Shown here: positions 36,718 through 45,381 of the stretch, piece after piece
Numbering within the stretch: position 1 is the stretch's first letter
How the letters are laid out: each line of letters opens with the position of its first letter
From: Flavobacterium sp. Root186
GTDB taxonomy: Bacteria > Bacteroidota > Bacteroidia > Flavobacteriales > Flavobacteriaceae
Direction of reading: 5' to 3'
DNA length: 64,000 bases
Assembly: GCF_001428525.1 (NCBI RefSeq)
Contig: NZ_LMHW01000014.1
Coordinates: 434,951-498,950 of the forward strand
Position numbers and translations under genes: made by a program
The notes under the pieces: generated by a model
Databases searched by the model: none
Told to the model about the DNA's origin: nothing
Seen by the model: only the letters and a program-made list of their open reading frames with translations

Positions 36718-36850
36718 TAATCTCGCAAAGTCGCAGAGGCGCAGAGTTAAATTTTTTAAGCTTTGCGTTTTAAGTTTGCTAAGCGTATTAAAGATCAACG
36801 ATCTTTAAACTTAAATAAAAACTTTGCGTTTCTGCGACTTTGCGAGATTA
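36718..36850. repeat. Long inverted repeat, cgcaaag family, site 2
   Basis: Left arm 36718-36736 (taatctcgcaaagtcgcag) and right arm 36832-36850 are perfect reverse complements over 19 bp; the loop contains a second small palindrome (aaagatcaacgatcttt). The right arm runs 3 nt into the 3' end of the EamA gene. Confidence 0.8.
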
Positions 36851-37771
36851 AATTTTAGGCTTTCGAATAGATTTATTCACCATATACAATCCGGTTAAAG
36901 TTACAGCCGAACCAATGGCAATAGCCTGAGTAAGCGTTTCGCCAAAAATGATCGAACCCAAAATCATCGCAACAATTGGATTGATGTAAACGTAAATACT
37001 GCTGATTTCTGTTGGAAGATGCTGCAGCGTGTAGATAAAAGCAATGAAGGTTAAAACAGAACCAATAATTACCAAATACCCAATTGCCCACCAGGATTCT
37101 GAAGGGATTTCGCTTAGCGGAATATTAACTCCGGCTGCTTCTGTAATTCCAAAAAGAAATATACTTGAAATCAGCATTTGCAGCCCCAAACTAAAATACG
37201 GATTAAAACTCGCTGCTTTTTTCTTGGTTTGCAAAATTCCAAAAGCCCATGTAATCGTTGATGCCGTCATTAAAAGAATTCCGAATTGAAAATCCGGTCT
37301 TAAGAAGTCGGCAATATAATCGATGAAAATAATACAAATTCCCCCAAAACTGATTAGAATTCCAAACAAGGCCATTTTTGCAATTCGTTCCCCATTAAAA
37401 AAATTAATAATAATAATCCAAATTGGAAAAAGAGCACTGATGATGGCGCCCAATCCGCTTGTCATATATTTTACGCCCCAAGTACTCAAACCGTTGCTGC
37501 AAACAAAATTCAAAATACTCAAAACAATAATGGTACGCCATTGTTTTCCTTTTGGCCAAGGCTGTTTCTTCAGCAAAAAATAGCCCACATAAATTAGTCC
37601 GCCCAAAAATTGGCGAATTGTTGCCAGCTGCAATGCCGGCATATGCTTAACACCTTCTTTTGAAGCCAGCCACGTTGTTCCCCAAAAAAAACTTACCCAG
37701 CATAAAGCCATAATAGGTAAACCAATAGCTTCAATTTTTCCTGAAACGGCATTCTGAATTTTTTCTCTCAT
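36848..37771 (-). CDS. EamA/DMT family transporter
   Basis: 307 residues with about ten hydrophobic helices in two EamA repeats (first about 18-150 including FFWGTTWLASKEGVKHMP and LQLATIRQFLGG; second about 170-300 ending YINPIVAMILGSIIFGETLT). Drug/metabolite exporters of the inner membrane; the substrate cannot be predicted. Monocistronic, its stop codon is inside an intergenic inverted repeat arm. Confidence 0.93.
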   Translation of the reverse strand: MREKIQNAVSGKIEAIGLPIMALCWVSFFWGTTWLASKEGVKHMPALQLATIRQFLGGLIYVGYFLLKKQPWPKGKQWRTIIVLSILNFVCSNGLSTWGVKYMTSGLGAIISALFPIWIIIINFFNGERIAKMALFGILISFGGICIIFIDYIADFLRPDFQFGILLMTASTITWAFGILQTKKKAASFNPYFSLGLQMLISSIFLFGITEAAGVNIPLSEIPSESWWAIGYLVIIGSVLTFIAFIYTLQHLPTEISSIYVYINPIVAMILGSIIFGETLTQAIAIGSAVTLTGLYMVNKSIRKPKI

Positions 37772-37939
37772 TTTAACTTTAAATCTTTAAACAAATATTC
37801 CAAAAACAATTTCAATAATCATTGAAAAGCAAGCTTTTAATTCATGAAAATAATCGATGGTTTCTATTAAAATGTTATAGAAGAATACTTACACATTATT
37901 ATTGCATAAATTTTAACATAGAGTTACAAATTTTAACGA

Positions 37940-37947
37940 TATGTTTG
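37940..37947 (+). promoter_or_regulatory. M13 peptidase -7 box
   Basis: TATGTTTG fits TAnnTTTG, 26 nt before the ATG at 37974. Confidence 0.4.
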
Positions 37948-37973
37948 TGTATACACTCGAAACACATTTATAA

Positions 37974-40034
37974 ATGAAAAAACAACTTACTAAACCTTTG
38001 TTTTGTGCTTTTTCTGCAATGCTTTCTTTTACAGCAATCGAAGCGCAAACCACTGCGGCAAAAGAACCTGGTATCAATGTATCTTACATGAATACCAAAA
38101 TTAGTCCGAGCCAGGATTTTTTCCAATATGTAAACGGAACATGGCTGAACCAGACAGAAATTCCAAGTGATCGTACAACTTGGGGAAGTTTTAATGAATT
38201 GATTAAAAAGACAGACAAAGATGTAATGTCTATTTTAAAAGATGCATCAAAAAATCCAAAGTATAAATCAGATACTGATCAGGGAAAAGCTGTTAACTTA
38301 TTCCTGACCGTTTTGGATACTGTTGGCCGCAACAAAGCAGGAATTACTCCTTTGAAAACGTATTTGAAAAAGATTGATGCCATTAAAAATGTTGCAGATC
38401 TTCAAAAGTTTTTGGTTGAAATGGAACCTGAAGGAGGTTCTGGATTCTTCGGGATTTATATTGGAGCCGATGAAAAAAACAGTTCTAAAAATTCAGTAAG
38501 TCTTGCCGTAAGTCAACTAGGACTTCCTGATAAAGATTATTATACTTCAGAAGATAAAGATTCTAAAGAAAAACGTGCTAAATACGAACTTCACGTAGCG
38601 AGAATGCTGCAGTTTATTGGAGAATCTCCAGAAAAAGCAAAACAAAGCGCTGCGGAAATTCTGGCTTTTGAAACCGAATTATCAAAACCAAGATTAGACC
38701 GCGTTGAAAGCAGAGACAGCCGTTTGCAGTATAACCCAATGACGGTTGCGGAACTTCAAAAATTAACTCCGGCTATAAAATGGGATGCTTATTTTGCGGG
38801 AATTGGTCTGGCAAAATTAGATACTGTAGTGGTTATAGAACCTAAATACATGAAAGCTTTGCAAACTGTATTTACTGAAAATAAAGTAGCGCAGTGGAAA
38901 GAGTATCTAAAGTGGGATTTATTAAATTCTTCATCTACAAAATTATCAACGGATATTGAAACTGCTAATTTTGATTTTTACAGTAAAACTTTAAGGGGAG
39001 CAGTAAAACAATTACCACGCGAAGAGAAAGCTTTGCAAGTTGTAAACCGTGGTATTGGTGAAGCACTTGGTAAATTGTATGTAGAAAAAGTATTTCCTGC
39101 TGAAGCAAAAACCAAAGCACTTGATATGATTCATAATGTTATAACGGCTTACCAAAACCGTATTAACAATTTAAGCTGGATGTCTAAAGACACAAAGGCA
39201 AAAGCTATCGAAAAACTAAACAAAATAACTATAAAGGTTGGTTATCCTGATAAATGGAAAGATTATTCGGCACTTCAAATTAAAAACGTTACCGATGGCG
39301 GAAGTTATTTTGAGAATTCAAAAAGCTTAGCCATATGGAATTTTAAGAAAGGTATCGCAAAATTGAGCAAACCGGTTGATAAAACAGAGTGGGGAATGTC
39401 TCCGCAAACGGTAAACGCTTATTACAATCCATCGTATAATGAAATTGTATTTCCAGCTGCCATCTTACAGCCGCCATTTTATAATTACCAAGCTGATGAA
39501 GCTGTAAATTATGGAGGAATTGGAGCGGTTATTGGCCACGAAATTTCACATGGTTTTGATGATTCCGGAGCACGTTATAATGCAGAAGGAAATCTTGTTG
39601 ACTGGTGGACGCCTCAGGATTTAGAACAATTTACAAAATTAGGTTCTGAATTGGCAGATCAATACAGCGCTTTAGAGCCATTACCGGGAATTCATGTGGA
39701 TGGTAAATTTACTTTAGGTGAAAATATTGGAGACTTAGGCGGAATCAATGCGGCTTATGATGGTTTACAATTGTATTTGAAAGCACATGGAAATCCGGGA
39801 TTAATCGACGGATTTACTCCGGAGCAGCGTTTCTTTATTTCATGGGCAACCGTTTGGAGAACTAAATCCAGAGACGAAGCTATTAAAAACCAAGTAAAAA
39901 CAGATCCGCATTCACCGGGAATGTACAGAGCTTATGTTCCAATTCAAAATGTTGATGCTTTTTATGAAGCTTTCAGTATTAAAAACGGAGACAAAATGTT
40001 TGTAAGTCCAGAAAAACGAGTAAAAATCTGGTAA
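37974..40034 (+). CDS. M13 family zinc metallopeptidase (PepO/neprilysin-like)
   Basis: 686 residues with a signal peptide (AFSAMLSFTAIEAQ, cleavage near 25). The N-terminal M13 domain begins ISPSQDFFQYVNGTWLNQTE; the catalytic domain has VIGHEISHGFDDSG (His522, Glu523, His526), the third ligand in GENIGDLGGINAAYDG, and the substrate-binding NAYYNPSYNEIVFPAAIL. It degrades peptides in the envelope or outside the cell. Monocistronic; ends at a shared bidirectional terminator. Confidence 0.96.
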   Translation: MKKQLTKPLFCAFSAMLSFTAIEAQTTAAKEPGINVSYMNTKISPSQDFFQYVNGTWLNQTEIPSDRTTWGSFNELIKKTDKDVMSILKDASKNPKYKSDTDQGKAVNLFLTVLDTVGRNKAGITPLKTYLKKIDAIKNVADLQKFLVEMEPEGGSGFFGIYIGADEKNSSKNSVSLAVSQLGLPDKDYYTSEDKDSKEKRAKYELHVARMLQFIGESPEKAKQSAAEILAFETELSKPRLDRVESRDSRLQYNPMTVAELQKLTPAIKWDAYFAGIGLAKLDTVVVIEPKYMKALQTVFTENKVAQWKEYLKWDLLNSSSTKLSTDIETANFDFYSKTLRGAVKQLPREEKALQVVNRGIGEALGKLYVEKVFPAEAKTKALDMIHNVITAYQNRINNLSWMSKDTKAKAIEKLNKITIKVGYPDKWKDYSALQIKNVTDGGSYFENSKSLAIWNFKKGIAKLSKPVDKTEWGMSPQTVNAYYNPSYNEIVFPAAILQPPFYNYQADEAVNYGGIGAVIGHEISHGFDDSGARYNAEGNLVDWWTPQDLEQFTKLGSELADQYSALEPLPGIHVDGKFTLGENIGDLGGINAAYDGLQLYLKAHGNPGLIDGFTPEQRFFISWATVWRTKSRDEAIKNQVKTDPHSPGMYRAYVPIQNVDAFYEAFSIKNGDKMFVSPEKRVKIW

Positions 40035-40047
40035 CATCAATAAATAG

Positions 40048-40080
40048 AAACGGCGCTGATTCAGCGCCGTTTTTTGTTTT
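40048..40080. terminator. Bidirectional terminator between convergent genes
   Basis: Stem aaacggcgctga / tcagcgccgttt with flanking A and T runs (T6 then gtttt), serving the M13 peptidase on the plus strand and the cytochrome gene on the minus strand. Confidence 0.85.
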
Positions 40081-40093
40081 AATACAAAGTCAA

Positions 40094-40492
40094 TTATTGT
40101 AAATGACTGTATATGTAAGTTTCAATTGCTTTTAATTCTTCGTCAGACATTGCTTTTGTCACAGGAAAATTAGTCTGCATTACCGAAAACTGGCTCGGAT
40201 CAACAATTGGATCTGCGTTTCCTTTTAAGAATGTCGAAATATCTCCTTTTTTGTCTTTGTAGATTTTGGCAATTTCCTTAATGCTCGGCCCGATGATTTT
40301 TTGATCCGGCTGATGACATGAAGTGCAATTTCCTCTTCCTTCAAAAATTTCTTTTCCTAAAACTTCAGGTGTTTTGGTTTTCGCCGATTCTCCTTCAGAA
40401 TATGCTTCTGTGGTTTGATCTGTACTTTCTGAAACTTCTTTTTTACACGATGCAAATGCTAAAACGGCAGATAAGAATAATACTTTTTTCAT
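40094..40492 (-). CDS. Class I c-type cytochrome lipoprotein
   Basis: 132 residues. Lipobox LAFASCKK (Cys16), an acidic Ser/Thr-rich linker, then a single haem-binding CTSCH (Cys56, Cys59, His60) and a candidate Met ligand in FPVTKAMSDEEL. An envelope-anchored electron carrier. It starts 1 nt after the hemB stop, so haem enzyme and haem protein are likely co-transcribed. Confidence 0.92.
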   Translation of the reverse strand: MKKVLFLSAVLAFASCKKEVSESTDQTTEAYSEGESAKTKTPEVLGKEIFEGRGNCTSCHQPDQKIIGPSIKEIAKIYKDKKGDISTFLKGNADPIVDPSQFSVMQTNFPVTKAMSDEELKAIETYIYSHLQ

Positions 40493-40493
40493 T

Positions 40494-41486
40494 TTATTTA
40501 TTTAAAAGTATTGAAGCTTCTTTTGCAAAATAAGTGGAGATAATACTCGCACCTGCACGCTTAATGCAATAAAGTTGCTCTATCATAATTTTATCGTGAT
40601 CTAACCATCCTCTTTCAGCTGCGGCCTTTACCATTGCGTACTCACCAGATACTTGGTAAACTGCAACTGGAACATGAACGGCATTTTTTACCTCACGAAC
40701 AATGTCTAAATACGCAATTCCCGGTTTTACCATAACGATATCTGCACCTTCTTCAATATCTAATAAAGCTTCACGAATTCCTTCAATTCGGTTAGCATAA
40801 TCCATTTGATACGTCTTTTTATCTTTTGGAATATTTTGCGAATCTACCGGAGCAGAATCTAATGCATCACGAAATGGTCCGTAAAATGCCGAAGCATATT
40901 TTGCACTGTAACTCATAATTCCCACGTTATGGTGACCATTTTCTTCTAACGCTTTTCTGATTGCCAAAACTCTTCCGTCCATCATGTCGCTTGGCGCTAC
41001 GAAATCTGCACCGGCTTCTGCATGGCTTAAACTCATTCTGGTTAAAGCATCAACAGTTGCATCGTTGATTAATTGACCGTTTTCGATGATTCCGTCATGG
41101 CCATAAATGGAATATGGGTCTAAAGCCACATCCGGCATTACAATCATTTCCGGAACAGCATCTTTTATCGCTCGAATGGTTTGCTGCATTAAGCCATCTT
41201 TATTCCACGCTTCTGTTCCTTTATTGTCTTTTAAGTTTTCGCTTACTTTTACATAAATGTTTACGGCTTTAATTCCTAAATCCCAAGCTTCTTTTACTTC
41301 TTTGATTGTATTGTCTAATGAATGGCGATAAATTCCAGGCATTGATGGAATAGCAGATTTGATATCTTTTCCTTCTGCAACAAACATTGGAAGCATAAAA
41401 TCTTGTGGACTTAAGCTTGTTTCACGAACTAAAGAACGAATTGATTCGTTGGTTCTTAAACGACGGTTTCTTTGTAATGGGAACAT
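40494..41486 (-). CDS. hemB: Delta-aminolevulinic acid dehydratase (porphobilinogen synthase)
   Basis: 330 residues, normal length. Condenses two 5-aminolevulinate molecules to porphobilinogen in the cytosol. Diagnostic parts: RRLRTNESIRSLVRET, MLPMFVAEG, VMPDVALDPYSIYGHDG, the Schiff-base lysines in MSYSAKYASAFYGPFRDA and IVMVKPGIAYLDI, and ADFVAPSDMMDGRV. The metal site segment reads ALDPYSIYGHDG with no Cys cluster, so it is the non-zinc (Mg-type) form. It follows the aldolase gene by 99 nt. Confidence 0.97.
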   Translation of the reverse strand: MFPLQRNRRLRTNESIRSLVRETSLSPQDFMLPMFVAEGKDIKSAIPSMPGIYRHSLDNTIKEVKEAWDLGIKAVNIYVKVSENLKDNKGTEAWNKDGLMQQTIRAIKDAVPEMIVMPDVALDPYSIYGHDGIIENGQLINDATVDALTRMSLSHAEAGADFVAPSDMMDGRVLAIRKALEENGHHNVGIMSYSAKYASAFYGPFRDALDSAPVDSQNIPKDKKTYQMDYANRIEGIREALLDIEEGADIVMVKPGIAYLDIVREVKNAVHVPVAVYQVSGEYAMVKAAAERGWLDHDKIMIEQLYCIKRAGASIISTYFAKEASILLNK

Positions 41487-41585
41487 GTTTTTTTGTTTAA
41501 AGTTTCAAGTTTCAGGTTAATTTGAAATTGAATATTGTTATTATAATTGTTTTTTATTTTTTTGACTTTCAAACTTTCGACTTAC

Positions 41586-42482
41586 TTATGTTATTGAAGC
41601 TTCATAAATTTCTTTAATGGTCTTCTCTAATTTGGTATTAAATACAGCATCTGATTGATTAGCAAAAAGTCCTTCAGATAAAGCTCTTGAAAAACTAGCA
41701 ATCAATCCGTGGTTTTGCGAAAGCTTTTCATTGGCTTCTTCCTGACCATATCCGCCGGACAAAGCGACAACTCGCACAACATGCGGATCAGATATTAGTT
41801 CGCTGTAAAAATCATTCACAGTTGGAATAGATAATTTCAGCATTACTTTTACATCTTTGTCTAATGCATTAAGCTGTTTTTGTATTTCTTCTTTTAGAAT
41901 TTCTTCTGACTTTTTCTTGTCTGCGCTGTAAATATCGACTTCGGGTTCGATAATAGGTATAAGTCCTTTTGCAAAGATTTGTTTACCTACTTTAAATTGC
42001 TGTTCCACGATTTCACGAATTCCAACGGCATTGGCTTCTTTAATAACAGAACGCATTTTAGTACCAAAAACATTTCGATCTACAGCACGTGTCAGCAATT
42101 CATCAAGATTTGAAATTGGCTTCATTAACTGAACTCCGTTTGATAAATCGGCAAGACCTTTATCAACTTTTAAAAACGGAACTATTTTCTTTTTCTCCCA
42201 CAAATAATCGGCAGTCCATTCTCCGTCAATTTTGCGGTCCATAGTGTTTTCAAACAAAATAGCACCCAAAATATATTGGCTGTCAAAAGCCGGACTTTTA
42301 ATAATTCTGGTCCTCATTTCATGTACAAGAGTGTACATTTCTTCATCATTTGTGTAACTGCTTTCCTCAACGCCATATTGCGATAATGCCTTTGGCGTGC
42401 TGCCGCCGCTTTGATCTAATGCTGCAATAAATCCTTTTCCGGAATTCATGCGGTTTAATTGTTCTACGTTCACCTTTTCCAT
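41586..42482 (-). CDS. Class I fructose-bisphosphate aldolase
   Basis: 298 residues. Recognised by KGFIAALDQSGGSTPKAL, HEMRTRIIKSPAF, ILFENTMD, VPFLKVDKGL, and IIEPEVDI with the Schiff-base Lys in VMLKLSIPT. Splits fructose 1,6-bisphosphate to the two triose phosphates. It sits within the haem gene series between the DUF4421 gene and hemB, a placement with no evident metabolic reason. Confidence 0.93.
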   Translation of the reverse strand: MEKVNVEQLNRMNSGKGFIAALDQSGGSTPKALSQYGVEESSYTNDEEMYTLVHEMRTRIIKSPAFDSQYILGAILFENTMDRKIDGEWTADYLWEKKKIVPFLKVDKGLADLSNGVQLMKPISNLDELLTRAVDRNVFGTKMRSVIKEANAVGIREIVEQQFKVGKQIFAKGLIPIIEPEVDIYSADKKKSEEILKEEIQKQLNALDKDVKVMLKLSIPTVNDFYSELISDPHVVRVVALSGGYGQEEANEKLSQNHGLIASFSRALSEGLFANQSDAVFNTKLEKTIKEIYEASIT

Positions 42483-42505
42483 AATTTCTTATTTTAGATT
42501 AAACA

Positions 42506-43444
42506 TTACAAACCTATTTTATCATTTACTTTATCATAAACCTTTTTCACTTCTTTTGGAGGATCAAATCGATAACCTACAGAAAGTTTTAAAGTGGCAA
42601 TATTATCGTTCAGTCGCGGATCGACTTTATCATCCTGAGAAAAACTTACCGAATTAAGGCTTGCAAAACCAAAGAAACGGTCATTATTATAAGCCAGTTT
42701 TAAATTTAAGTCTGCCTGATATAAAGCAGATGTATCTCCGTCAATATCATTAATTCCGGCACCCAAAGCAATTCCTGCTCCAATTAAAACCCTGTCACTA
42801 ATTACAAAATTATAGAAATAAGATGGTGCTAAAGTAAATACATACATATCTCCGGGAGATGTATCGGGAGTATTCAAGTCTAAATTGGTATAATAAAATG
42901 AGAAAGTCGGAATAAAACTTCCGGAGCTTTTGGTCTGCCATTCGTTTTGGCTTACCAATGTTTTAAAAGAGAATTTATCATTAAAAATATAAGATGTCGA
43001 TCCGCCAATTTTTGTAGTTCGCATTTTCGGCAGTTCTGCAGTTATATTATCATCACTGATATAAAATCCCTTTTGATTGATGAAAGTGAACGACTGCATC
43101 CATTTTTTATAGTAAAAACGGGTATTAAAATTAAAATGCTTAGAATCAGAATCGCCTTTATTACCAGAAAGAAATTTAGGTGCGAAACCGACCGAAATAT
43201 CAATGATTTTATAATTCAGATTAAAACCAATCTGTTCTCTTCGATTCGGAATAAGATTAAGATATGTTTTGGGCTCCTGAGCATCCGAAGCAATTTGAAA
43301 ACTATTTGAAGTGTCTAAATAATAAATACTGGCGGTAATTTTATCATTATATGATTTAAAATACGGATTTTGCAACGAATCTTTTTGGGCAAAACACCCA
43401 AAAACGCTGACAAAAAACGCTATATAAATCATTTTTAGATCCAT
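42506..43444 (-). CDS. DUF4421 family outer-membrane-like protein
   Basis: 312 residues; short signal sequence (IYIAFFVSVFGCFAQ) and a run of amphipathic beta strands (IGFNLNYKIIDISVGFAPKF, FNFNTRFYYKKWMQSFTF, IATLKLSVGYRFDPP) characteristic of DUF4421, a Bacteroidetes family with probable barrel fold. Function unknown. The ATG at 43444 overlaps the hemF stop by 10 nt; an alternative ATG at 43432 would just avoid overlap. Either way it is translated with hemF. Confidence 0.78.
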   Translation of the reverse strand: MDLKMIYIAFFVSVFGCFAQKDSLQNPYFKSYNDKITASIYYLDTSNSFQIASDAQEPKTYLNLIPNRREQIGFNLNYKIIDISVGFAPKFLSGNKGDSDSKHFNFNTRFYYKKWMQSFTFINQKGFYISDDNITAELPKMRTTKIGGSTSYIFNDKFSFKTLVSQNEWQTKSSGSFIPTFSFYYTNLDLNTPDTSPGDMYVFTLAPSYFYNFVISDRVLIGAGIALGAGINDIDGDTSALYQADLNLKLAYNNDRFFGFASLNSVSFSQDDKVDPRLNDNIATLKLSVGYRFDPPKEVKKVYDKVNDKIGL

Positions 43445-44337
43445 TCTCGCTGATTTTCTAAGACATTTACCAACTTTTCTTCTTCACTTCCAGCTTCTGC
43501 ATGATGATCGTATACCCATTGCACATGTGGAGGAAGACTCATCAGGATACTTTCAATTCTTCCGTTTGTTTTTAAGCCGAATAAAGTTCCTTTATCATGA
43601 ACCAAATTGAACTCGACATAACGGCCTCGGCGAATTTCCTGCCAGGTTTTGTTTTCTGGAGTGTATTCTAAATTTTTTCTTCTTTCGACAATCGGTACAT
43701 AAGCCTCAAGGAAACTATTTCCGACTTCTGTTACAAAATTGTACCAGTTTTCCATCGACATTTGTTCATTTGCTTTGCAATAATCAAAAAATAAACCGCC
43801 AATTCCACGCGCTTCATTTCGGTGTGCGTTCCAGAAATACGAATCGCATTGTTTTTTATATTTTGGATAAAACTCCGGATTATGTTTGTCGCAAGCCGTT
43901 TTACAAGTTTGATGAAAGTGTTTTGCATCTTCTTCAAACAAATAATAGGGCGTTAAATCCTGTCCGCCGCCAAACCATTGTTCAATTACATTTCCAGACT
44001 CATCATACATTTCAAAATAACGCCAATTAGCATGTACAGTTGGTGTCATCGGGTTTTGTGGATGAATAACCAGACTTAATCCGCAGGCAAAAAAATCTGC
44101 CTCGCCAACGCCAAACATCTTTTGCATCGTTTCAGGAAGTTTTCCGTGAACAGCAGAAATGTTTACGCCGCCTTTTTCAAAAACAGCACCGTTTTCAATA
44201 ACGCGCGTTCTTCCGCCGCCGCCTTCCGGACGTTTCCAAAGATCTTCACGGAATTTTGCAGTTCCGTCAACAGCCTCTAATCCGGCACAGATTTGGTCTT
44301 GTAATTGTTGTATGTATGCGTAAAATTTATCTTTCAT
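43435..44337 (-). CDS. hemF: Coproporphyrinogen III oxidase, aerobic
   Basis: 300 residues from ATG 44337 (MKDKFYAYIQQLQDQICAGL), the family's usual N-terminus; the upstream open frame to 44400 overlaps the GNAT gene and is not used. Oxygen-dependent oxidative decarboxylation of coproporphyrinogen III. Markers: WKRPEGGGGRTRV, VHANWRYFEMYD, WFGGGQDLTPYY, ARGIGGLFFDY, GRYVEFNLVHDKGTLFGL and ESILMSLPPHVQW. The start overlaps the GNAT stop by 11 nt. Confidence 0.97.
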   Translation of the reverse strand: MKDKFYAYIQQLQDQICAGLEAVDGTAKFREDLWKRPEGGGGRTRVIENGAVFEKGGVNISAVHGKLPETMQKMFGVGEADFFACGLSLVIHPQNPMTPTVHANWRYFEMYDESGNVIEQWFGGGQDLTPYYLFEEDAKHFHQTCKTACDKHNPEFYPKYKKQCDSYFWNAHRNEARGIGGLFFDYCKANEQMSMENWYNFVTEVGNSFLEAYVPIVERRKNLEYTPENKTWQEIRRGRYVEFNLVHDKGTLFGLKTNGRIESILMSLPPHVQWVYDHHAEAGSEEEKLVNVLENQREWI

Positions 44338-44878
44338 TGTATTTGTATTCTGATTTAAGCAAGCCGAAATAAACAGTGTTTTGCAATTCGCCATCGCCAT
44401 TTCTAAATTCGTCCCGTAAAATTCCTTCTTGTATAAAATTGTGTTTCAATGCAATTCGCTGACTTGCAAAATTAATTTCTGATGTACAGATAAAAACCTT
44501 GTTCATCTTCAATTCATTGAAACAAAATTCAAGTGCATCCGAAACCATTTTTGATGTAATCCCTTTTCCCTGAAAATCTTCATCTGTAAAATAACCTAAT
44601 TCACATTTCGAAATGCGATAATCTATAGTTTTTACGCATAAATAACCAATTAGATTATTTGTTTTAATATCTCGGGCGAAGAAATAATATCCTTCGCTAT
44701 TTTTTTCCTTGTCTTTATTAACTGAAATAAAATTTTCTGCTTTTTCTGGTGAGTCAGAATTAGCAAGCGTTACGGGGAAAGTTTTTCCAATGTGATTTTT
44801 ATTCTTATCGATGAGTTTATAAAACTCATTGGGAAGAATATGTTCAATTCGGTCTATTTTCCAATCTGTAAAACTCAT
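44327..44878 (-). CDS. RimJ/RimL-type GNAT acetyltransferase
   Basis: 183 residues with the GNAT order: a core strand FARDIKTNNLIGYLCVK, motif A LGYFTDEDFQGKGITSKMV (Q/R-x-x-G-x-G/A), and NFASQRIALKHNFIQEGILR, typical of the RimL-like ribosomal-protein acetyltransferases. Substrate unknown. Its 3' end overlaps the hemF start by 11 nt, so it is translationally coupled to hemF. Confidence 0.88.
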   Translation of the reverse strand: MSFTDWKIDRIEHILPNEFYKLIDKNKNHIGKTFPVTLANSDSPEKAENFISVNKDKEKNSEGYYFFARDIKTNNLIGYLCVKTIDYRISKCELGYFTDEDFQGKGITSKMVSDALEFCFNELKMNKVFICTSEINFASQRIALKHNFIQEGILRDEFRNGDGELQNTVYFGLLKSEYKYNER

Positions 44879-44880
44879 CT

Positions 44881-45258
44881 TTATCTGTTTTTTAGAGAAG
44901 CAATTTTAGTATTGATTCCAAAGGAAAAAACGTTGCTTTCTCGCTGAATATATTGGTAAATAGCTAAAGCGTTATCCTCAAAATCATAGTTTTGAACTTT
45001 TGAAAAATCCATTAAAAAATCAGCAAATTGCTCTAATTGATTAAAATCTAAATGCCGGCGAACTAATAAAGTTATTAATTCTTCATCTTGATAATCAACT
45101 AAAGTTTCAATATTTAACCCAAATTCTTTTAAGTGATTTTCAATATCAAATTTTTCCTCATCGGTTAAAGGCTGAGGTACAAAATAAAGAGAGCGCAATG
45201 TTTTCAGGACATTGTCAATTCTAATTGCTTCGTCGTCTCTTAGGCCTTTGTTGAGCAT
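44881..45258 (-). CDS. Hypothetical protein between hemE and the GNAT gene
   Basis: 125 residues from ATG 45258; the frame is open to a TTG at 45300 but that extension reaches into an intergenic palindrome. Mostly helical and acidic (LTDEEKFDIENHLKEFGLN, LEQFADFLMDFSKVQNYDF), no signal or membrane segment. I do not recognise a family. Two nt separate its stop from the GNAT start, so it belongs to the hem series. Confidence 0.7.
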   Translation of the reverse strand: MLNKGLRDDEAIRIDNVLKTLRSLYFVPQPLTDEEKFDIENHLKEFGLNIETLVDYQDEELITLLVRRHLDFNQLEQFADFLMDFSKVQNYDFEDNALAIYQYIQRESNVFSFGINTKIASLKNR

Positions 45259-45301
45259 ATTCGCACGTTTTAAACTTGCAGGTTTTGGGGTTATCTGCAA
45301 A

Positions 45302-45321
45302 CCCCGGATTAAAATCCGGGG
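45302..45321. repeat. Perfect 20-bp palindrome upstream of the hypothetical gene
   Basis: ccccggatta / aaatccgggg, followed by a second small palindrome gttccttcggaac (45336-45348). The first is a GC-rich hairpin in an AT-rich spacer in the hem series. Confidence 0.7.
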
Positions 45322-45381
45322 CTACAAAATCAATCGTTCCTTCGGAACTTTATATAGTTTATTTAATATTAAAACTGATTA

